In this document: one piece after another, positions 24,658-31,010 of the stretch
Layout of the letters: each line of letters opens with the position of its first letter
Position numbering within the stretch: position 1 is the first letter of the stretch
Source of the DNA: Pseudomonas laurentiana
GTDB taxonomy: Bacteria > Pseudomonadota > Gammaproteobacteria > Pseudomonadales > Pseudomonadaceae
Direction: 5' to 3'
NCBI RefSeq assembly: GCF_014648275.1
Contig: NZ_BMQU01000030.1
Coordinates: 1 to 32,660 of the forward strand
DNA length: 32,660 nucleotides
The notes under the pieces: model-generated
Database searches by the model: none
The model's input: the letters and a program-made list of their open reading frames with translations, nothing else
What the model was told of the DNA's origin: nothing
Position numbers and translations under genes: made by a program

Positions 24658-25557
24658 TTAGAAGGGCGCGTCGCCCTGAATGGTGGTGCGATGCAGTTTT
24701 CGGCGCAGGTGACTCGGGCAGCCGGCTGCCAGATGGATCAGGGAGCGGTTGTCCCAGAACACCAGGTCGTGAGGCTGCCACTGATGGCGGTAGATGTTGT
24801 GCTCAAGCACGCTGTGGGCATACAGCTCGGCGAGAATCTGCCGGCTTTCGTCTTCCGGCAGGCCGATGATTCGGGTGGTGAAGCCTTCACTGACAAACAG
24901 CGCCTTACGCCCGTTTTCCGGGTGTGTACGGACGATTGGGTGAATCACTTCCTGTACCTGCGCCAGTTGCTCGGCAGTCAGGGTTGGGCGCCAGTTACCT
25001 TCGAACTTGGTCTCGCTGTATCGCGCGGTATAGGAGTGCGCTGCGCTACGTCCTTCAACAGCCTTGCGTAAGGCCTCAGGCAGACCGTCCCAGGCTTTGT
25101 GCATATCTGCGAACAGGGTGTCGCCGCCTTCACCGGGGAGTTCTTGGGCATACAGCATTGAGCCCAGGCTGGGGAGTTCCTTGTACGACAGGTCTGAGTG
25201 CCAGAACTTGCCGGCATCGCCCAAGCCGATGTTTTTCCCATCCTCGACAATGTTGGAGACAATCAGGATTTCCGGGTGCCCGGCCAGCAGGAACTGTTTG
25301 AGCACATGGATTTGCAGTACGCCAAAACGGCGACTGAACGCGACGTGCTGCTCGGGGGTGATGTGCTGGTTACGAAAGACCAGTACGTGATGGTCCAGAT
25401 GGGCCCGGTGAATGCGGGCAAAGTCTTCGCCGTTGATCGCTAGGCTCAGATCAAGGCCGATGATCTCAGCGCCTACTGCACCGGAAAAAGGACGAATTTC
25501 GAAGGTTTGCTGTTGTGCGCTGTCGTTTGCTGACAACGCTATTGAGGCCACAGGCAT
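24658..25557 (-). CDS. tauD: TauD-family Fe(II)/2-oxoglutarate dioxygenase
   Basis: 299 residues. The iron-binding triad reads His120-x-Asp122 (FWHSDLSY) and His275 (DNRSLIHLAAG), with the 2-oxoglutarate-binding Arg290 near the end (HRTTIQGDAPF), so all key residues are present. TauD-type enzymes hydroxylate taurine, alkylsulfonates or alkyl sulfates, which then break down to release sulfite or sulfate plus an aldehyde. The first position in a set with a sulfonate-type importer supports use of an organosulfur compound as sulfur source, but 2,4-D-like or other substrates in this family cannot be excluded. GGGAG stands 6 bases before the ATG. Confidence 0.88.
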   Translation of the reverse strand: MPVASIALSANDSAQQQTFEIRPFSGAVGAEIIGLDLSLAINGEDFARIHRAHLDHHVLVFRNQHITPEQHVAFSRRFGVLQIHVLKQFLLAGHPEILIVSNIVEDGKNIGLGDAGKFWHSDLSYKELPSLGSMLYAQELPGEGGDTLFADMHKAWDGLPEALRKAVEGRSAAHSYTARYSETKFEGNWRPTLTAEQLAQVQEVIHPIVRTHPENGRKALFVSEGFTTRIIGLPEDESRQILAELYAHSVLEHNIYRHQWQPHDLVFWDNRSLIHLAAGCPSHLRRKLHRTTIQGDAPF

Positions 25558-25747
25558 AGTTCACTCCCACGCAGTGCGCGTCCAAGGGTGCGCGCATCGA
25601 TCAGAAACTCACGGCTGTTCCGTGTTGGTTCGTGTCGTGCGGCGCACCGATTGGTCGGCGTGTACGCAGGGGATTAACTATATGGCTATAAGAAGATTAA
25701 TTTAAATATCTTTATTGAATAAGCATATTAGGGACAGTGCAGCCCGC

Positions 25748-27121
25748 TCAACGCTCGCGCAAGGCCTCGGCCCGTGCCCGGATGATTGGCTTGAGCAAGT
25801 AGCTCAACACGCTTTTCTTACCGGTAATGATGTCCACCGATGCGACCATGCCGGGGATAATCAGCAACGGTTTCTCGTCAGTGCCCAGGTGGCTGCGATC
25901 AGTACGCAGCTTGATCACATAGAACGTGTTGCCGTCTTCATCGGTGATAGTGTCGGCGCCGATCTGCTCCAGTCTGGCTTTCAGCCCGCCATAAATGGTG
26001 AAGTCATAGGCAGTGAACTTCACCATGGCGTCCTGACCAGGGTGGAGGAAAGCGATGTCTTGCGGGCGAATCCGTGCTTCTACCAAAAGCGTGTCATCCA
26101 GCGGCACGATCTCGACCAGATCGCTTCCCGGCTGAATGACCCCGCCAATGGTGTTTACCAAGAGTTGCTTGACGATGCCGCGCACTGGTGAGGTAACCAG
26201 CGTACGGCTGACCCGATCCTCCAGTGCCTTGCCGGTTGCCTGGGCCTTGCTCAGGTCCGTGCGGGCTTCGTTCAGTTGAGTCAGCGCCTCGCTGCGGAAT
26301 TTGCCACGGGTTTCCTCGATCTTGCGTTCGACTTCCTTGATGGCGGACTCGGCACGCGGGATCGCCAGAGAGGTCGCATCCAGTTGGCCCCGGTTTTCCA
26401 CCTCGGCCCGCTTGAGGCGCAGAACCTCGACCTGGGAAATTGCGCCCTGGGACACCAACGGCTCGGACATGTTGATTTCCTGACGCAGCAACTGGAGGCT
26501 GTTGCGGTACTGCGCCTGCTTGGAGCTGAACTCGCGCAGCTCTTGCTGGCGCTGTACCAGTTGCTCCTGCAGGCCGCCGATCTCGTTTTGCAACTGCTGG
26601 CGCCGACTCTGGTACAACGATTCCTCGTTGTTGGCCTGATTAGGCACGGCTTTGCGGATTTCATCGGCGATGTGCAGCGGGCGGTCCTCGACCTCGGCGC
26701 TCAGGCGCTCTACGCGCAGGGTCATGGCCAAACGGTCGGCCTCGGTCTCGCCAACGTTGGACACGAACCGGGTATCGTCCAGGCGCAGCAGTGGTGCGCC
26801 GGCGTCGACAATCTGGCCTTCGTGTGCATAAATTTCAGCAACGATACCGCCTTCCAGGTTCTGGATTTTTTGAAGTTTGGAGGACGGAATGGCCTTGCCA
26901 TCGCCCCGGGTGACTTCATCAATGATGGCGAAGTTGGCCCAGAGCACCATGAACAGGAAGAAGCCTATGACCCCCCAGATGGTCAGCCGCACAATGCGCG
27001 GTGCATCCTCGATCAGGGCTTTGTTGACCTCAGGCAACGGTTGCCCGTGGAACGACTCCGAGCCTTTGAAGTAGTTACTCAGAACGTCCTTGATGCGACC
27101 TGCTCCAGACTTAAGCAACAC
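25748..27121 (-). CDS. lapC: LapC type I secretion adaptor (HlyD family)
   Basis: 457 residues: a short cytoplasmic tail, one membrane helix (about 45-66, LTIWGVIGFFLFMVLWANFAII), a lipoyl-like segment (GDGKAIPSSKLQKIQNLEGGIVAEIYAHEGQIVDAG), a long coiled coil (about 130-290) and a beta-barrel region (SPVRGIVKQLLVNTIGGVIQPGSDLVEIVPLDDTLLVEARI). This is the membrane fusion protein that joins LapB to the outer-membrane channel for LapA export. The GTG start lies inside the end of lapB (11-base overlap), with AAGGGG about 8 bases upstream, so the two are co-transcribed and probably co-translated. Confidence 0.94.
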   Translation of the reverse strand: MLLKSGAGRIKDVLSNYFKGSESFHGQPLPEVNKALIEDAPRIVRLTIWGVIGFFLFMVLWANFAIIDEVTRGDGKAIPSSKLQKIQNLEGGIVAEIYAHEGQIVDAGAPLLRLDDTRFVSNVGETEADRLAMTLRVERLSAEVEDRPLHIADEIRKAVPNQANNEESLYQSRRQQLQNEIGGLQEQLVQRQQELREFSSKQAQYRNSLQLLRQEINMSEPLVSQGAISQVEVLRLKRAEVENRGQLDATSLAIPRAESAIKEVERKIEETRGKFRSEALTQLNEARTDLSKAQATGKALEDRVSRTLVTSPVRGIVKQLLVNTIGGVIQPGSDLVEIVPLDDTLLVEARIRPQDIAFLHPGQDAMVKFTAYDFTIYGGLKARLEQIGADTITDEDGNTFYVIKLRTDRSHLGTDEKPLLIIPGMVASVDIITGKKSVLSYLLKPIIRARAEALRER

Positions 27122-29267
27122 TGATCTGCCCCTTCTTCAGCGCATCCATTACGGAGGCTTTCGGGCCATCCGCGACTATCTGTCCGCGATCGACCACGAT
27201 AAGCCTGTCGACCAGTGACAACAGCGACGCACGGTGAGTGACCAGTACAATGGTCTTGTTTTCGATAACGGCTTGCAGGCGCTGCTTGAGACGCTCCTCA
27301 CCCGTGTTGTCCATGGCGCTGGTCGGTTCGTCCAGCAACAGGATTTGCGGGTTCAACAGCAAGGCTCTGCCCAATGCAACGTTCTGTCGTTGCCCGCCGG
27401 ACAGGTTCTGACCGCGCTCACCGACCTGGAGCTCATAGCCCTGTGGGTGCAACCTGGCGAACTCATGCACGCCAGATAGCTCGGCGGCTTGCAGGACCAT
27501 TTCATCCTCAACGTAGCGGGCGCCGCTGACCAGGTTGTCGCGTAATGTGCCGGACAACAACTGGATGTCCTGAGGAACATAGCCAATGTTGTGGCGCAGC
27601 TCGCTGACGTCGATCTGGCGAATGTCCACGCCATCGATCAGCAGCGAGCCGGCGTCTGCTTCGTAGAGGCCGACAATCAGCTTGGCCAGCGAACTCTTGC
27701 CTGAGCCGCTGCGGCCGATGATGCCGATCTTCTCGCCGGGCTTGATCACCAGGTTGATGCCCTTGAGCGCGACGTTCTGCTGGTTCGGGTAAGTGAAATC
27801 CACCCCGCGGAACTCGATGGCCCCTTGCAGTACCTGGCGGCTGAGGGGGCGCTCTTCGAAGTTGCGCTCTTGAGGCAGCTCCATCATCTGGTCGACCGAG
27901 ACCATGGTGACCTTGGCCTGCTGGTAGCGGGTCAGCAACCCGGCCAGTTGGCTCAGGGGGGCCATGGCGCGGCCATTGAGCATGTAGCAGGCGATCAGGC
28001 CGCCCATACTGAGGTGGCCGTCCATGATCTGGTAGACGCCGAAGCAGATCAACGCCACACCGGCCAACTGCTGGATCAGCAGGGTGATGTTCATGGCCAG
28101 GCCCGACAACACCTTGACCCGCAGTTCCAGCCGGCTGAGCGTACCAATGGTCTGCTCCCACATGTACTGGCGTTCGCTTTCGGCGTTGTTGACCTTGACC
28201 GCATCCAGCCCGGCGAGGGTTTCAATCAGGCTGGACTGGCGCTCGGAGCCCAGTGCCATGGTGCGCTCCAGAGTGGCGACCAGTGGCTTTTGCAGCGCAT
28301 GACCGATGCCCAAGGCCAGCGGGAAGGCAACGATGGGAATCCAGACCAGGTGACCACCGATGATGGCGATCACCAGGAGGATCAACAGCGTGAACGGCAG
28401 GTCGATCAGGCTGGTCAGGGTCAGTGACGCGAGAAAGTCGCGCAGGCCCTGAAACTCGTGGATGTTCTGGGCGAAGCTACCGACCCGTGCCGGGCGGTAC
28501 TTCATCGCCATGCCGACAATACGCTCGAACAGCGTGGCAGAGATGATCAGGTCAGTCTTTTTTCCGGCCAGGTCCAGGCACAGGCTACGAAGCCCCTTGA
28601 GGATCAGGTCGAATAAGTAGGCCCCGGTAATGCCGATGGCCAGCACCCACAGGGTAGAGGTGGCCTGGTTGGGTACTACGCGGTCATAGACGTTCATCAC
28701 GAACAGTGGGGCGGCCATGGCGATCAGGTTGATGACCAGGCTGGCGGCGATGGCGTCGGCGTACAGCCAGCGCGAGCGCTTGAGGGTGTCACGGAACCAC
28801 GAGCGTGCCCTGGGGATCAGGTTGCCATGATTGACATCGAATTTATGTTGCGGCTGGGCAAAGAATACCCGGCCACTGTAATCGGCCAGCAGCGCTTCGC
28901 GGCTGACATGCACCTCACCGCCATCGCTCTCGCTGAGCAACAGGCGTGCAGTATTTTCGTTTTCCCAACCGAGCAGGACCGTGCTGCGGCCATCCTTGAG
29001 CAGCAACATCGCCGGCATGGCGATGTTGGGGATTTGCTCCAGCTTGCGTTGCAGCAAGCGGCCCTGCAAGCCGGCGCGAGCTGCGGCGCGAGGCAGCAGC
29101 TCCGGGCTCAACCGCTGCGAAGGCAGCGGCAAGCCTGTGGTGAGCATCGCCCGACTGGCAGGTTTCTGGTGCAACACACAGAGCGACAGCAGACTGTCCA
29201 GCAACGGATCGTCGTGCTGGCTGCGTGGATCATGGGTGAGCTGGACTCGACTGACTTCTGATTCCAC
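27111..29267 (-). CDS. lapB: LapB type I secretion ABC transporter
   Basis: 718 residues. The N-terminal region (about 15-140) is a C39-peptidase-like domain that lacks the catalytic cysteine motif (DPLLDSLLSLCVLH), as expected for RTX/LapA exporters, where it binds rather than cuts the substrate. Six membrane helices follow (about 165-440), then an ATPase domain: Walker A GRSGSGKSS at 518-526, signature LSGGQ at 622-626, Walker B ILLLDE at 642-647. It drives LapA across both membranes with LapC and LapE. The GTG start has only a weak ribosome site. It starts 43 bases after the lapE stop. Confidence 0.95.
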   Translation of the reverse strand: MESEVSRVQLTHDPRSQHDDPLLDSLLSLCVLHQKPASRAMLTTGLPLPSQRLSPELLPRAAARAGLQGRLLQRKLEQIPNIAMPAMLLLKDGRSTVLLGWENENTARLLLSESDGGEVHVSREALLADYSGRVFFAQPQHKFDVNHGNLIPRARSWFRDTLKRSRWLYADAIAASLVINLIAMAAPLFVMNVYDRVVPNQATSTLWVLAIGITGAYLFDLILKGLRSLCLDLAGKKTDLIISATLFERIVGMAMKYRPARVGSFAQNIHEFQGLRDFLASLTLTSLIDLPFTLLILLVIAIIGGHLVWIPIVAFPLALGIGHALQKPLVATLERTMALGSERQSSLIETLAGLDAVKVNNAESERQYMWEQTIGTLSRLELRVKVLSGLAMNITLLIQQLAGVALICFGVYQIMDGHLSMGGLIACYMLNGRAMAPLSQLAGLLTRYQQAKVTMVSVDQMMELPQERNFEERPLSRQVLQGAIEFRGVDFTYPNQQNVALKGINLVIKPGEKIGIIGRSGSGKSSLAKLIVGLYEADAGSLLIDGVDIRQIDVSELRHNIGYVPQDIQLLSGTLRDNLVSGARYVEDEMVLQAAELSGVHEFARLHPQGYELQVGERGQNLSGGQRQNVALGRALLLNPQILLLDEPTSAMDNTGEERLKQRLQAVIENKTIVLVTHRASLLSLVDRLIVVDRGQIVADGPKASVMDALKKGQISVA

Positions 29268-29310
29268 GCGGCATTCTCTTAGCTAATTCGGTTGGACATG
29301 AGGGCCGGCC

Positions 29311-30663
29311 TCAGTTCAGGCCGGGCAGGTTTACCTGAGGCTTCATGTCGTTTTGTACAACGGTAGCCATTGGCGCTACAACGCCTTGGCTCTTGAGCAG
29401 TTGGCCAATGGTCGCCTTGATTCGATACTGAGTAAACTGCTGACTGTTCTTAACGTCTGCCAGGCGGCGCTGGGCCGTGAACAGTTCGTTCTCACTATCG
29501 AGCAAGTCGAGCAGGGTGCGTTCGCCCAGGCTGAATTGCTTCTGGTAGGCCGTGCGAACACTGCTGCTGTAATCAACATACTGCTGGGCAATCGGTACCT
29601 GAGCATTGGCGTTGTTCATAGCATTCCATGCCAGGCCCAATTCTTCATTGAGCTGGCGCAAGGCATTGTTACGAATATCCAGTGCTTGGTTGGCCTGATA
29701 AGACTTCGATTCCAGATCGGCCTTGTTGCTGCCACCAGCATACAAGTTGAAGCTCATGCGCAGCATGGCCTGCCAGTCATTGTTATGACCGGTGACACCA
29801 TCAATGTTGTTATCGGCACTGCGGCCCAATTCAGCATCGAATCGCGGGTAGAACGACGATTTTGCGGCGTCGTACTGTTTCTCTGCAGCGGCGATATCGG
29901 ACTCTGCCGAGCGCAGGATTGGGCTGTTCTCCAGCATTTGCTGGCGTGCTTCATCCAGGCTGGCTGGCAGCATGTCGATGAAGGCAGGCGGTGTGCTGAT
30001 TTCGTCTGGCATTTGACCGACCACGCTCAGGTAGTTGGTTTGTGCGTCAGCCAGGTTGGTTTGTTCAGTGATCAGGTTATTGCGAGCCTGGGCCAGACGG
30101 GCTTCGGCCTGATCCATATCGGCCAGACGGCCAACGCCACGGGAAGTCCGCAGCTTGATTTGATCGAAGATACGTTCGTGGCTGCGCAGGTTGTCTTCAG
30201 CCAGGCGCACCATCTCTCGACGGGTCAGCACGTCCAGGTACACCTGGGCCACGTTGAGTGCCGTGCGTTCGGAAGTACCCATCAGGGCATAGGCGCGGGA
30301 GTTGACAGTGGCTTGTTGACGACCGACTTCGCTGGACGTGGCGAAACCGTCGAAGACCATTTGTCGAAGACGCACGCTGGCTTCGCCACGGTTGAGAGTT
30401 TCCCAATCGTTGCTACGGTTACCAATGCGGGTGCTCGGGCTGTCGGTGCCTTCACGGCCATAGCCTGCCAGCACATCAACACGTGGCAGGTAGCCGCCTT
30501 GGGCTGCGCGCAGCTGGTAGTCGGCGGCGGTTCGGCTGTTAACGCCAGCTTGAACTTCCGGGTGGACTTCGATGGCGCGCTGCATAGCTTCCGGCAGGCT
30601 TTGCGCTTGAACAAAACTGGCGGCAAGGGTGAAAGGAAGAGCAGTCAAAAGGATCGAACGCAT
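29311..30663 (-). CDS. lapE: TolC-family outer-membrane channel, LapE
   Basis: 450 residues with a cleavable signal peptide (MRSILLTALPFTLAASFVQA) and two outer-membrane efflux domains: LPEAMQRAIEVHPEVQAGVNSRTAADYQLRAAQGGYLPRVDVLAGYGREG in the first half and a matching repeat after about residue 230 (ILRSAESDIAAAEKQYDAAKSSFYPRFDAELG). This is the AggA/TolC type used by type I secretion. Its place directly upstream of lapB-lapC on the same strand supports a role as the LapA exit channel. A GGGA site precedes the ATG. A 487-codon open frame on the opposite strand is a shadow of this gene. Confidence 0.9.
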   Translation of the reverse strand: MRSILLTALPFTLAASFVQAQSLPEAMQRAIEVHPEVQAGVNSRTAADYQLRAAQGGYLPRVDVLAGYGREGTDSPSTRIGNRSNDWETLNRGEASVRLRQMVFDGFATSSEVGRQQATVNSRAYALMGTSERTALNVAQVYLDVLTRREMVRLAEDNLRSHERIFDQIKLRTSRGVGRLADMDQAEARLAQARNNLITEQTNLADAQTNYLSVVGQMPDEISTPPAFIDMLPASLDEARQQMLENSPILRSAESDIAAAEKQYDAAKSSFYPRFDAELGRSADNNIDGVTGHNNDWQAMLRMSFNLYAGGSNKADLESKSYQANQALDIRNNALRQLNEELGLAWNAMNNANAQVPIAQQYVDYSSSVRTAYQKQFSLGERTLLDLLDSENELFTAQRRLADVKNSQQFTQYRIKATIGQLLKSQGVVAPMATVVQNDMKPQVNLPGLN

Positions 30664-30853
30664 TTACTTTTTCCCAGGGACTTCTTGTCCCAAATCACAG
30701 CAAGTGTCCTTGCCGCATTTAATAATGGCAACCGTATTGACCTTACGTCGGAAATCTCCGAGATGCTACTAGGATCGTACGAAGGAAGACTGGTAACCGT
30801 TCAAATATCAATGTGACATTACGTAGCCGATTGTTTAGGATGGCGACTAGAAG

Positions 30854-30867
30854 GTCAATAGTTTGGC
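30854..30867 (+). promoter_or_regulatory. FleQ-box-like site upstream of lapA
   Basis: GTCAATAGTTTGGC matches the FleQ consensus GTCAATAAATTGAC, as I recall it, at 11 of 14 bases. It lies about 145 bases before the lapA start. FleQ is a c-di-GMP-responsive regulator known to act on lapA in pseudomonads. The match is suggestive only. Confidence 0.4.
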
Positions 30868-30898
30868 ATAAAGTAAATAGCCAGGCGATGCAGTCATT

Positions 30899-30923
30899 AT
30901 TTTGACGCTTCGGGTGTCAAAAT
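30899..30923. other. Hairpin in the lapA leader region
   Basis: ATTTTGAC (30899-30906) pairs with GTCAAAAT (30916-30923) around a short CTTCGG-type loop. No T-run follows on either strand. It could be a leader RNA structure or a protein-binding dyad. Confidence 0.4.
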
Positions 30924-31010
30924 CGCCTCACAGAACATTCCATCTGATTGCGGCAAGTCAGCGTCGCTCGGGCATGGAAGCCAATTTGAACGGGTAGTCC
31001 GGAGAGTCTT

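Larger units (their letters stand above)
30664..31010. promoter_or_regulatory. Divergent lapE / lapA control region
   Basis: A 347-base gap between the two divergent starts. It contains a FleQ-box-like sequence at 30854-30867, a hairpin at 30899-30923 and AT-rich stretches (for example 30860-30900) suited to promoters. No confident -35/-10 pair was found for either gene. GGAG lies 6 bases before the lapA ATG. Confidence 0.6.

Noticed and set aside
25558-25747. Possible promoter elements or small gene between tauD and lapC
   Set aside because: The region is AT-rich and must hold the tauD promoter, but the best box pair (TTAAAT-17-TATAGT on the minus strand) is weak and no gene or terminator could be supported.
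26276-27124. 282-codon plus-strand frame opposite lapC
   Set aside because: It mirrors the coiled-coil coding region of lapC and its composition (Leu/Gln-rich) is what an antisense reading of such a region gives.
29353-30816. 487-codon open frame on the plus strand, antisense to lapE
   Set aside because: It lies almost wholly opposite a well-supported TolC-family gene with a signal peptide. Its translation shows no domain or plausible start site. Long antisense frames are common in GC-rich genes.
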